In this document: positions 17,406 to 25,043 of the stretch, piece by piece | How positions within the stretch are numbered: position 1 is the first letter of the stretch | How the letters are laid out: each line of letters opens with the position of its first letter | Source of the DNA: Verrucomicrobiota bacterium | GTDB lineage: Bacteria > Verrucomicrobiota > Verrucomicrobiia > Chthoniobacterales > Terrimicrobiaceae | Direction: 5' to 3' | Length of the DNA stretch: 64,000 bases | Assembly (NCBI GenBank): GCA_018970255.1 | Contig: JAGWWS010000012.1 | Coordinates: 1-64,000 of the forward strand | Notes under the pieces: model-generated | The model's database searches: none | What the model saw: only the letters and a program-made list of their open reading frames with translations | What the model was told of the DNA's origin: nothing | Program-made: the position numbers and the translations under genes

Positions 17406-17681
17406 TTATTTCACGTGTGCCGAGACGTGCTTGGTCATCTCGAACATGGTGACGGAGGATTTGCCGCCGAAGACAGCCTTCAGCGCGGCGTCCGCGTTGA
17501 TTTGGGTCTTTTTCTTGGGGTCTTGGAGCTTGTGCTTCTTGATGTAGTCCCAAACCTTTTTGGTGAGCTGGCCGCGGGGCAGCGGGGTCGAGCCCACGAT
17601 CACCGCGAGGGTGGCGTCGGGCTGGACGGGTTTGAGGAGGGCTGGGTTGGCTTTGCGCTTCGGTTTGGTGGCAGTTGGCAT
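17406..17681 (-). CDS. SWIB/MDM2-domain protein
   Basis: 91 residues. A basic N-terminus (TATKPKRKANPALLKP) is followed by one SWIB domain: LAVIVGSTPLPRGQLTKKVW, DYIKKHKLQDPKKKTQINAD, ALKAVFGGKSSVTMFEMTKH. The SWIB fold is known from eukaryotic SWI/SNF complexes and MDM2. In bacteria it is mostly found in chlamydiae and relatives, alone or fused to topoisomerase. It may be a DNA- or chromatin-associated protein; its role here is not known. The frame is open to 17795, but ATG 17681 is preferred because the extension is proline-rich and unlike the family. The start has no Shine-Dalgarno sequence, only a CA-rich leader. Confidence 0.88.
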   Translation of the reverse strand: MPTATKPKRKANPALLKPVQPDATLAVIVGSTPLPRGQLTKKVWDYIKKHKLQDPKKKTQINADAALKAVFGGKSSVTMFEMTKHVSAHVK

Positions 17682-17822
17682 GTTGTTTTTGTTGGGTTGG
17701 ATTGTCGCCGGGTTCGCCGGCGGTTTGGGAAACGAACCTTCCGTCGTGGAGGGCGGGGGGCTCGAACTTGGGGGCGTGTTAACAACTCCCCCCACCTTCG
17801 TCCACCATTTCTTTGGGCAAAA

Positions 17823-18851
17823 TCACGGCGCGCCAGACCGGGTCAACTCGGCGCTGTGGGCGGCAAAGCCCGCCCCGAATGCGGTCATCCACACATTTTC
17901 CGTGTCCGGCCGCAGCCCACGCTCCAGCGCCGCCAGCACGCTCGGGCTGCTGATGTTCCCGTGCTCGCCCAAAATCCCGCGGCTTGCATCGAGGCAAATC
18001 CCCGGGATCTTGCGCCCGATCGCATCCAGCACATCGCGTCCGCCGGTGTGGGAAACCACCAGGTCCGGCCCGCAGGTCCGCTGCGCGTAAAGCCCCGCCA
18101 CAGCCTGCGCGGCAAGCTCGGGAACTTCCCGGTGGAGTTGGTTCTTCAAAAACCCGTCGGCATTCACGAAACGGATTTTCTCGCGGTGCTGGGGTTGGTG
18201 AAGCGTGCGGAACCCATGGAAGCGCAGCTGCCCGCCCGAATCCGACCCGCGCCAAACCGCCGCCGCCGCCCCGTCCCCGAAAAGGCAGAGGCTCACCAGC
18301 ACGCCCGGCTCGTCATTCAAATAAAACGCCGCCGAACAAACCTCGACAGCCACCGTGGCAACCACCGCATCCGGCTTCGCCGCCAAAATCCCGCGCGCCG
18401 CCTCAAGCATCGGGATCGCCGCGCCGCACCCCAGCCCGAGCAAATCCTGTAAAAACGCATCCGGTCGAAGCCCGAGCCGTTCGGACAAATGGCCGCTCAC
18501 CCCGGGGCACAAATACCCCGTGCAGGTGCAAACCAGCAGAGCATCGATAGCCGACGCCTTGATGCCCGCCCGCCCGCAAGCCCTCTGCAACGCATCCATC
18601 GCAAGCAGCGGCGCATGGACCTCAAAAATCCGGTGCAAATCCCCGGCACTGCATCCGAAAACCCGCGAAAGGTCGGGGATGCAAAACTGCCGCGCCGCAA
18701 TCCCCGAATCGCCCGAGAGGATTTTTTCGAGGATCGAACGCGAACCGCTGCGCAGGCGCCCCATCGCCCCCGATTCCCGCAACGCCGAAAGGCAATCCGC
18801 CTGCGAAAACGAATTCGGCGGGAATGCGGTGGCGAGCGATTGCAGGAACAT
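17823..18851 (-). CDS. Type III polyketide synthase (chalcone/stilbene synthase family)
   Basis: 342 residues from ATG 18851. The catalytic triad of the family is readable: Cys142 in LLGLGCGAAIPMLE, His268 in LVVSHTGGRDVLDAIG and Asn299 in LGEHGNISSPSVLAAL. FGAGFAAHS near the C-terminus matches the GFGPG loop. The enzyme should condense an acyl-CoA starter with malonyl-CoA units to form a pyrone, resorcinol or phloroglucinol. The ATG overlaps the stop of the FAD oxidoreductase (TGATG), so the gene is the last of an operon with a methyltransferase and an oxidoreductase. The upstream open frame (to 19478) is a shadow of the oxidoreductase. The product cannot be predicted. Confidence 0.88.
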   Translation of the reverse strand: MFLQSLATAFPPNSFSQADCLSALRESGAMGRLRSGSRSILEKILSGDSGIAARQFCIPDLSRVFGCSAGDLHRIFEVHAPLLAMDALQRACGRAGIKASAIDALLVCTCTGYLCPGVSGHLSERLGLRPDAFLQDLLGLGCGAAIPMLEAARGILAAKPDAVVATVAVEVCSAAFYLNDEPGVLVSLCLFGDGAAAAVWRGSDSGGQLRFHGFRTLHQPQHREKIRFVNADGFLKNQLHREVPELAAQAVAGLYAQRTCGPDLVVSHTGGRDVLDAIGRKIPGICLDASRGILGEHGNISSPSVLAALERGLRPDTENVWMTAFGAGFAAHSAELTRSGAP

Positions 18852-19849
18852 CAGCGGACGAGTTGCAACAGGGTTTGGAACGGAACGCAACGCCGCCGTG
18901 CGAGCGCGAGCACGGTTCGCAGCGCCAGCGGAACCGTCAAAAACACATGCAGCCCCATCGCCGCCGCCATCCGCTTGCGGAAACGCCGCCGTTGCGAACG
19001 CTCCACCGCCTTCGCCGCCGAATCCCAATCCGATTTGCCCAGCGCATAGTCCAAAGCCGGCTGCAGCGCACATTCCGCGGACTCGAATGCCATCGTCATT
19101 CCATTCCCCGTGAACGGCGGGATCATCCAAGCCGCATCCCCGATGGAAAACGCCGGTCCCCGCTGAGAGCCGGGCTGGAAACCCGCAACACCGCAAAAAC
19201 TGCCCGCATCCGCCTCCGCATTTCGAAGCCGCCCTGCGAGGTTCCCGAGACCCATCGACTCCAAAATCCCGATCAGCATTTGCGGACCCTTCAAGCCATT
19301 CGAATGCCGCTCCGTGAAAAGCCCGCAGGCATTCACCACCCCATTCCCGATTCGCGCCAACCCGAGATACCCGCCCGGCGCCGCGAACATCTCGAGATCC
19401 CGCCGGAGTTCCAATCCGCGGAAATGGCACTTCAACCCAATCCAACCCCCCCGCGCCCTCGGACGCCCCGCCGACCAAACAATCCCCTCGCCCGCAGAAA
19501 TCCGCGAACCCGTGTGCAACACGCCGCCCAGGTTTTCAAACTCGCACCTCAACCGCCCATCCAAATCCCAGCGCGAAATCCCAAGCCCGCGCACTTCCAT
19601 CTCGGAAACCAAACCCCTGCCATCATTCCAAGAAGCCGTCGCGAGCCGCTCGGCATCAGCCAAAGCCCCGGCGATTCCCAAGTTCCCGAGCGTGCCATCC
19701 GAAACCCCACTGATGAACTCCCCGCAGACCCGGTGCCGCGGATAAGCCAGAGCCTCGTGGAGTTCCACCGCAACACCCCGCTTCAAAAGCGCAATCCCCA
19801 GCGAGAGCCCCGCCAACCCGCCGCCCGCGATTTTGATCCGCCGCGTCAT
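18851..19849 (-). CDS. FAD-dependent oxidoreductase (geranylgeranyl-reductase-like)
   Basis: 332 residues from ATG 19849. The N-terminal FAD-binding Rossmann motif is IAGGGLAGLSLGIALLKRG, and PRHRVCGEFIS follows as in geranylgeranyl reductase/halogenase-like flavoproteins. The second FAD motif is SIGDAAWMIPPFTGNGMTMA. The C-terminus has a basic helix and hydrophobic stretch (LHVFLTVPLALRTVLALARR), possibly a membrane contact. The ATG overlaps the methyltransferase stop by 4 bases and the stop overlaps the PKS start by 1. The likely role is oxidative or reductive tailoring of the type III PKS product or its lipid starter; that is inferred from context. Confidence 0.82.
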   Translation of the reverse strand: MTRRIKIAGGGLAGLSLGIALLKRGVAVELHEALAYPRHRVCGEFISGVSDGTLGNLGIAGALADAERLATASWNDGRGLVSEMEVRGLGISRWDLDGRLRCEFENLGGVLHTGSRISAGEGIVWSAGRPRARGGWIGLKCHFRGLELRRDLEMFAAPGGYLGLARIGNGVVNACGLFTERHSNGLKGPQMLIGILESMGLGNLAGRLRNAEADAGSFCGVAGFQPGSQRGPAFSIGDAAWMIPPFTGNGMTMAFESAECALQPALDYALGKSDWDSAAKAVERSQRRRFRKRMAAAMGLHVFLTVPLALRTVLALARRRCVPFQTLLQLVR

Positions 19850-20481
19850 AATTTCACGGCATGGAACCGCAGCGATCCGCGCAGGGTGGCTTGCTCGGAA
19901 ATCTTCCACCGCCCCCGGTCCAATTTGAGAAACCGCCCCAACTCCCCGCGGACAAAGCCCGCCCGGATGCTCGCCGCCATGTCATGCCGCGTGACCTTTC
20001 CAAAAACCGGCGCCGCCACCTTCGAAAACCACAGCGGAACCCGCGAGCGCAGCGGCTCGCTAAAAACCAACGACGAAAACCCAACCAGCCGCGCACCCAA
20101 GTTCGCCAGCGCCTCCTCCCCGAAATGGTGCAAAACCAAACTCCCCATGCACACCCCGCCCGCCGCTGGCAGCGCCCCGAAAAAATCCCCCCTCACCCAC
20201 CCCACCCCATCCGGGATTCCCGCTGGTCGGGGACACAAATCCAGCCCCGTTACCGAAGCCCCCGGAAACTCCCGAAAAACCCGCCTGCACAAATTCCCCT
20301 CGCCCGCCCCGAGTTCAACAACCCCGCCGCGCACATTTCCATCCGCCCTCAGCCTGCGCAAAATCCAACGCGAGTTCCCCAAAAACGCATCCACCACCCG
20401 CAAGTCCGCCCGGCTCCGGCGCGCCTCGGGGTCATCCGCCGGAAGCGAATCGAGAATTTCCGGAACGACGACCCGTTCCAT
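19846..20481 (-). CDS. SAM-dependent methyltransferase of the type III PKS operon
   Basis: 211 residues from ATG 20481. The SAM-binding motif I is VVELGAGEGNLCRRV, followed by VTGLDLCPRP (motif II acidic end) and MGSLVLHHFGEEAL, the post-motif typical of class I small-molecule methyltransferases. The start MERVVVPEILDSLPADDPEA fits a defined N-terminus better than the open frame to 20547. It begins 5 bases after the riboflavin synthase stop and runs into the FAD oxidoreductase by an ATGA overlap. Probable O- or C-methylation of the polyketide; inferred from position. Confidence 0.78.
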   Translation of the reverse strand: MERVVVPEILDSLPADDPEARRSRADLRVVDAFLGNSRWILRRLRADGNVRGGVVELGAGEGNLCRRVFREFPGASVTGLDLCPRPAGIPDGVGWVRGDFFGALPAAGGVCMGSLVLHHFGEEALANLGARLVGFSSLVFSEPLRSRVPLWFSKVAAPVFGKVTRHDMAASIRAGFVRGELGRFLKLDRGRWKISEQATLRGSLRFHAVKL

Positions 20482-20486
20482 TCCCC

Positions 20487-21086
20487 TCACCCGCCACCCG
20501 GGCGCGATGCCAGGATCCGTTCCACATACTTCGCCAGCATGTCGCACTCGAGGTTCACCACATCGCCCGCTTTCAACACACCGAGGTTCGTGGCGGTCGC
20601 CGTGTGGGGAATGATCCAGACTGCGAACGAACCCTCGCCCGCCTCCGCCACCGTCAGGCTTACGCCATTCAGCGCCACCGAGCCCTTGTAGGCGAGATAC
20701 CCGCGGAACGCCGCCGGCAATTCGAAATCCAGCCGCAAATCCGCCCCCTGCGCCTTCGCCGACAAAACCTTCACCGTCGCATCCACATGCCCCTGCACAA
20801 AATGCCCGCCCATCCGCGCCCCCGCCGCCAGCGCGCGTTCGAGGTTCACCGCCGCCCCGTTCGCCAGCCCGCCAAGGTTCGTCAGCCGCAGGCTCTCCTC
20901 CAAAAGGTCAAACGCCAGAACCCCGCCGGAATTCGAGACTGCCGTGAGGCAACACCCGTTCACCGAAACGCTGTCCCCGATCGCCACCTCCTCCGCAAAA
21001 CCCGCCCGAACCGAAATCCTCGCCCCCGCAGCGCTGCGGACGAACGATTCGACCCTTCCGACTTCCTCGACAAGTCCCGTGAACAT
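20487..21086 (-). CDS. ribE: Riboflavin synthase alpha chain
   Basis: 199 residues. Converts two 6,7-dimethyl-8-ribityllumazine molecules to riboflavin. It starts MFTGLVEEVG and has two lumazine-binding barrel repeats. The first carries VNGCCLTAV and GGHFVQGHVD; the second carries YKGSVALNGVSLTVAE. ATG at 21086 is the canonical start; the open frame upstream runs across the divergent promoter region of the antiporter gene. Placed directly before the methyltransferase, FAD oxidoreductase and PKS genes, it may supply flavin to that operon, although shared transcription is only suggested by the 5-base gap. Confidence 0.93.
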   Translation of the reverse strand: MFTGLVEEVGRVESFVRSAAGARISVRAGFAEEVAIGDSVSVNGCCLTAVSNSGGVLAFDLLEESLRLTNLGGLANGAAVNLERALAAGARMGGHFVQGHVDATVKVLSAKAQGADLRLDFELPAAFRGYLAYKGSVALNGVSLTVAEAGEGSFAVWIIPHTATATNLGVLKAGDVVNLECDMLAKYVERILASRPGGG

Positions 21087-21188
21087 GCCGCGACTATCCG
21101 CCGCCGACCGCCGCACGCGCAAACATTTCCCGCACCGCCACCAATCGGTTGTGGCACGCCGCGCCTTTCTGGTATTCCACAGACCGCC

Positions 21189-22691
21189 ATGAGCCGCCTC
21201 ATCACAGCACTCCTCGCATTGCTCCTGCTTGCCACGCCAGCCGCACCCGCTGCCGAACAACCCGAGGAGGAATTCCCCACGCCGCTCGAAGCCTACGCGG
21301 ATACCGGCACCACCGATATCGGCACCAAACTCCTCGGTCGCATCAAAGCAGACCCGTTCAACCTCGTCGCCACCCTCATTTTCTTCGCCGCCATCATCCA
21401 CACCTTCCTCGCGGCGCGTTTCCGGAAAATCTCGCACCACTTCGAGCACGAATACGAAGCCCTCTCGCGCCAAACGCCGCCGCCCGGACCCGAAGCCGCC
21501 GCGCACTACCGGAAGATGGACCGCAAAAAATTCGCCGAAGTCGCATTCCACTTCCTCGGCGAGGTCGAAGCGGTTTTCGGCATTTGGCTCATTCCCCTCA
21601 CCATCGCCATCGTGACGATGAAGAGCCCGGATACCGCCAAACACTACATCAACGGCGTGAATTTCACCGAACCGATCTTCGTTGTCGTGATCATGGCGAT
21701 GGCATCCACGCGCCCGGTCCTCGTCTTTGCGGAAGCCGCCCTGCGCCGTTTTGCCGACCTCGGAAAAGGGACGCCAGCCGCCTGGTGGGTTTCGATCCTC
21801 ACCGTCGGACCGATCCTTGGCTCTCTCATCACCGAGCCCGCCGCGATGACGATTTGCGCCCTGCTCCTCGTCTCAAAGTTTTTCCGACTCCAGCCTTCGA
21901 TGTCCTTGCGCTACGCCACGCTCGGTCTTTTATTCGTGAACATTTCGATCGGCGGAACCCTCACCCATTTCGCCGCTCCGCCCGTGGTGATGGTCGCTGG
22001 CACCTGGGGCTGGGACACCCTTTTCATGCTGCAGCACTTCGGATGGAAATCCGTTCTTTCGATCCTCATTGCGAACGCCGCCGTATTTCTGGTTTTCCGC
22101 AAGGAACTCGCCTCCCTCCGCGTGCCGGATTTGGAGCCCGCCAGCGAGCAAAACGGAACGCCCGCATCACTCATCGCCGCCCATTTGATTTTCATGGGAT
22201 TCGTCGTCTATGTCGCCCATTACGCGGCGATGGTCATTTTGGCATTCATGTTCTTTCTGGCATTTGTCGCGGCGACGCGGCGCAACCAGGAAGACCTCAG
22301 CCTGCGCGGACCCGTGCTGGTCGGCTTTTTCCTCGCGGGGCTTGTGATCCACGGGCGCTGCCAGCAATGGTGGATCGAGCCTGTCCTCACCAGCCTCAAC
22401 CCCACCGAACTCCTGCTCGGCGCGACCGTGCTCACGGCATTCAACGACAACGCCGCTATTACCTATCTCGCCTCGCTCGTCCCTGGGTTTACCGATGCCG
22501 CAAAACTTGCGGTCGTCGCCGGAGCCGTGGCTGGCGGCGGTCTCACGGTGATCGCCAACGCCCCGAACCCCGCCGGTCAATCCATCCTGCAATCCCACTT
22601 CGGCACAAACGGCATCGAGCCCCTGAAACTCTTCCTTGGCGCCCTGATGCCGACGGTGGTCTGCGTGTTGATCTTCCTGCTCACGACATGA
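21189..22691 (+). CDS. Putative Na+/H+ antiporter (DUF1504 family)
   Basis: 500 residues. A signal-like first helix (LITALLALLLLATPAAPAA) is followed by about ten membrane segments. The two family hallmark regions are TVGPILGSLITEPAAMTICALLL with ISIGGTLTHFAAPPVVMVA, and NPTELLLGATVLTAFNDNAAITYLASLVPG with VIANAPNPAGQSIL. The half-helix prolines and Asn/Asp residues fit ion-transporter-superfamily antiporters, a type common in chlamydiae and relatives. ATG 21189 is chosen because the open frame to 20604 is antisense to riboflavin synthase. The stop overlaps the HAD gene (ATGA). Confidence 0.83.
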   Translation: MSRLITALLALLLLATPAAPAAEQPEEEFPTPLEAYADTGTTDIGTKLLGRIKADPFNLVATLIFFAAIIHTFLAARFRKISHHFEHEYEALSRQTPPPGPEAAAHYRKMDRKKFAEVAFHFLGEVEAVFGIWLIPLTIAIVTMKSPDTAKHYINGVNFTEPIFVVVIMAMASTRPVLVFAEAALRRFADLGKGTPAAWWVSILTVGPILGSLITEPAAMTICALLLVSKFFRLQPSMSLRYATLGLLFVNISIGGTLTHFAAPPVVMVAGTWGWDTLFMLQHFGWKSVLSILIANAAVFLVFRKELASLRVPDLEPASEQNGTPASLIAAHLIFMGFVVYVAHYAAMVILAFMFFLAFVAATRRNQEDLSLRGPVLVGFFLAGLVIHGRCQQWWIEPVLTSLNPTELLLGATVLTAFNDNAAITYLASLVPGFTDAAKLAVVAGAVAGGGLTVIANAPNPAGQSILQSHFGTNGIEPLKLFLGALMPTVVCVLIFLLTT

Positions 22692-23302
22692 TCCGGAATG
22701 TCCTGCTCGATTGGTCGGGCACCCTTGCCGACGACCTCGGCAGCGTGCTTGTGGCGACCAACAAGATTTTCGCCGAATACGGGCGCGATCCCCTCACCCT
22801 CGAGGATTTCCGCCGCCACTTCCGCCTGCCGTTCTCGGAGTTCTACGCGGAGCTGCTGCCCGAAGCGACGCTCGAAGGTCTCGAGGAACTCTACGAGCGG
22901 TTTTTCCTCGGCATGAACGACCGCATCGAACTCCTGCCCGGAGCCCGCGAGTTTTTGGAATTCTGCCAAGCGACCGGGCGCCGAGCCTTCCTGCTCAGTT
23001 CGATCAAGACCTCGCATTTCCAAATCCAGGCGGAGCGCAACGGCGTCGCCGGGTTTTTCGAAGTCGCCTACACCGAGGTCATGGACAAGCGCGCCAAGAT
23101 CCGCGAAATCCTGAAAACCCACCACCTCGACCCGCGCGAGACGATGTTCGTGGGCGACATGGTCCACGATATCGAAACCGCCAAGCACGGCGGCGTCCTC
23201 GATGTGGCGCTCCTCAGCGGCTTCGACCGGCTCGAAAAACTCGCCACCGCCCACCCGACCATCATCGCGCGCGACATTGCCTGCGTGCAAAGGCTCCTGT
23301 GA
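22688..23302 (+). CDS. HAD-superfamily hydrolase (phosphoglycolate-phosphatase-like)
   Basis: 204 residues. HAD motif I is LLDWSGTLADD: the nucleophile Asp is kept but the usual second Asp is Ser (DxSGT instead of DxDGT). This variant exists in some HAD subfamilies. Motif II is LLSSIK, motif III includes KRAKIREIL, and motif IV is FVGDMVHDIETAKHGG. A four-helix cap lies between motifs I and II. The substrate is unknown. It overlaps the antiporter stop by ATGA and the folB start by GTGA, giving a three-gene operon. Confidence 0.82.
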   Translation: MIRNVLLDWSGTLADDLGSVLVATNKIFAEYGRDPLTLEDFRRHFRLPFSEFYAELLPEATLEGLEELYERFFLGMNDRIELLPGAREFLEFCQATGRRAFLLSSIKTSHFQIQAERNGVAGFFEVAYTEVMDKRAKIREILKTHHLDPRETMFVGDMVHDIETAKHGGVLDVALLSGFDRLEKLATAHPTIIARDIACVQRLL

Positions 23303-23652
23303 ACGAAATCCTGGTTAATGGGCTGCGTGTCCAAACGCGCATCGGCGTCCCGGATGAGGAACGCGCGAAGTTGCAGGACATCGAAATCGACCTACGCATC
23401 GGGTTGAAAAAAAACTTCGGCGAAATGGCGGATGCGATTTCGGAAACCATCGACTACGCCGCCGTGTGCGAAGCCGTCGGTGAACTCGCCATGCTCCGCC
23501 CCCGCGCCCTCGTGGAAACCCTCGCCGAGGAATTTTGTGAAATGCTCATCGGGCGTTTCGGAGCCGATTCCGCCGAAGTGGAGATCCGAAAGTTCGTCCT
23601 GCCAAACACCCGCTCCGTAGGAGTCCGCTGCCGAGCCGCGAAATCAAAATAA
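23299..23652 (+). CDS. folB: Dihydroneopterin aldolase
   Basis: 117 residues. Folate pathway enzyme that cleaves dihydroneopterin to 6-hydroxymethyl-dihydropterin. The start NEILVNGLRVQTRIGVPDEER matches FolB, with the catalytic Glu in the GVPDEER region. TIDYAAVCEAV is the conserved TIDY segment, LVETLAEEF is also typical, and VEIRKFVLPN is the usual VxKP-type end motif. Start is GTG 23299, overlapping the HAD stop. It is the last gene of the antiporter-HAD-folB operon. Confidence 0.9.
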   Translation: MNEILVNGLRVQTRIGVPDEERAKLQDIEIDLRIGLKKNFGEMADAISETIDYAAVCEAVGELAMLRPRALVETLAEEFCEMLIGRFGADSAEVEIRKFVLPNTRSVGVRCRAAKSK

Positions 23653-23666
23653 AGTGTCACCAGGAG

Positions 23667-23685
23667 GGCGCCGCTGGTCGGCGCC
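23667..23685. other. Short GC-rich inverted repeat in the convergent gap after folB
   Basis: GGCGCC at 23667-23672 can pair with GGCGCC at 23680-23685 over a 7-base loop. It lies in the 101-base gap between the convergent genes folB and DUF2851. There is no T-tract, so it is only a possible transcription end. Nothing else recognisable is in this gap. Confidence 0.3.
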
Positions 23686-23753
23686 AGGGCGGCTCGCGCC
23701 ATCACGACAATTCCGGTGCTGACAATCAGCGCCCACCTCGCAAAGCGCAATCC

Positions 23754-25043
23754 TCACCCAATCCTCTCCAGCGCCTCCGCGGCGGGAAGGTGACCGAAGT
23801 CCGCATGCAGTTGCATCAACCCCTGCTGGTCCACCGCCGAACGGACCAACTCCGCGCGAAAACCGCCCACGAGCCAATCGCACGCCCGCCTCACCCGCCC
23901 GCTCGGGCTCGGTCCCCGCATCGCCGCCAGTTCGCGCAACCCCCGCTCCGGCGGAAGCGACGGAATGAAGGCATTGATCACCAAATCCAAAATCCGGTCG
24001 CTGCCGACCAGCGCCGTCTTCTTTCCCAGCGAACCCACCGAAAGGTTCCAGTGGAAACTCCAATACGGGTGGTCCAACGATTCGAAGAAATCCCGGAACC
24101 CCGCCATGCCGCCCTGCGAAACGAGCCGCCGCAGTCGGTCAAACCTCGATGCCACCACAGCAAGGGCGCCCAGCCGACGGTGCGGATGGTTCGACGGGCG
24201 GATCCCCGAGAGCTTCCACATCGCCGGATCGAGGACCAGCAGCGCATGGGCATCGCGCACCATCCACCACTCGTCCCAGAGAGGCTTCAGGTATTTCTTC
24301 GTGGTTTCGTCCGCGTTGTCGAAATTCCGCGGCGCAAGGAACCCCGCAAGACCGAACAACAGCGCCTCGCCGGATGCCGACCCGGCACGCTTCAACCCCG
24401 CACGCCCGGCGATGAGCAGGAATGGAATCGAGTTGTTCTTGTAGCCAAGCGCCGTTGCGACGGCATGGAACATCGCACCATCGGCACCGTGGAGGGATTC
24501 GGCGGAAAGGTGCGCCGCGTGTTTCGTCCGCAAACGGAAAGCCGCCGCCTCCGCAACCATGCGCTTCGCATCTTCGGGCCCCACGAATCCACCACGCGGC
24601 TCGGGAACCGGGCGCTGCGGCGCGTCGATTTGCAGGCGGACTTGTGAAACTTGGCGGTTGTCATGCGTGCGGGCGAAGAAGGTTTCGCGCCCCTGCGTGA
24701 GGAAAAATTGCAGGACGACATTTCCGTAGGCGGGATTGGAAAAATGCGCGTGCCGTTCCCAGTCCCGCACATCGGGATCGATCTCGATATCCCCTCGAAT
24801 CTCCCCGCCGCCGTCGAAGCAAACGACCGCGCCCTTGAAATCCGGTCCCGCCTCGCGGTTCCAATCCCCGAAGTGCCGCACCACCACCTGCCTGCCACAA
24901 AGCGTCGTCCACTCGCAGCCGAAACCGCCATTGAACAACCGCGCCTGGATTTCCAACTCCCCAGGCAAGCGCACCGGGGAATCCTCGGCAACGGAGCACC
25001 CCAAGCGCGCAGCCGCGTAGGCGGAACCGTCGGACAGATTCAC
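23754..25043 (-). CDS. DUF2851-family protein
   Basis: 429 residues beginning at GTG 25043. The family is recognised from early segments such as LPGELEIQARLFNGGFGCEW, HFGDWNREAGPDFKGAVV and GDIEIDPDVRDWERHAH. The mid-protein MFHAVATALGYKNNSIPF is nearly diagnostic for DUF2851. The biochemical function of the family is not established. It may be nuclease-like, judging from the E/D-rich GDIEIDP region, but that is speculation. The GTG overlaps the stop of the TIGR03790 gene by 4 bases, so it is cotranscribed with that gene and the metallo-hydrolase. Confidence 0.82.
   Translation of the reverse strand: MNLSDGSAYAAARLGCSVAEDSPVRLPGELEIQARLFNGGFGCEWTTLCGRQVVVRHFGDWNREAGPDFKGAVVCFDGGGEIRGDIEIDPDVRDWERHAHFSNPAYGNVVLQFFLTQGRETFFARTHDNRQVSQVRLQIDAPQRPVPEPRGGFVGPEDAKRMVAEAAAFRLRTKHAAHLSAESLHGADGAMFHAVATALGYKNNSIPFLLIAGRAGLKRAGSASGEALLFGLAGFLAPRNFDNADETTKKYLKPLWDEWWMVRDAHALLVLDPAMWKLSGIRPSNHPHRRLGALAVVASRFDRLRRLVSQGGMAGFRDFFESLDHPYWSFHWNLSVGSLGKKTALVGSDRILDLVINAFIPSLPPERGLRELAAMRGPSPSGRVRRACDWLVGGFRAELVRSAVDQQGLMQLHADFGHLPAAEALERIG

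Noticed and set aside
23454-23750. 98-codon reverse open frame in the folB-DUF2851 gap with a hydrophobic start
   Set aside because: Most of it lies antisense to folB and lacks a recognisable continuation; the signal-like start is probably chance.
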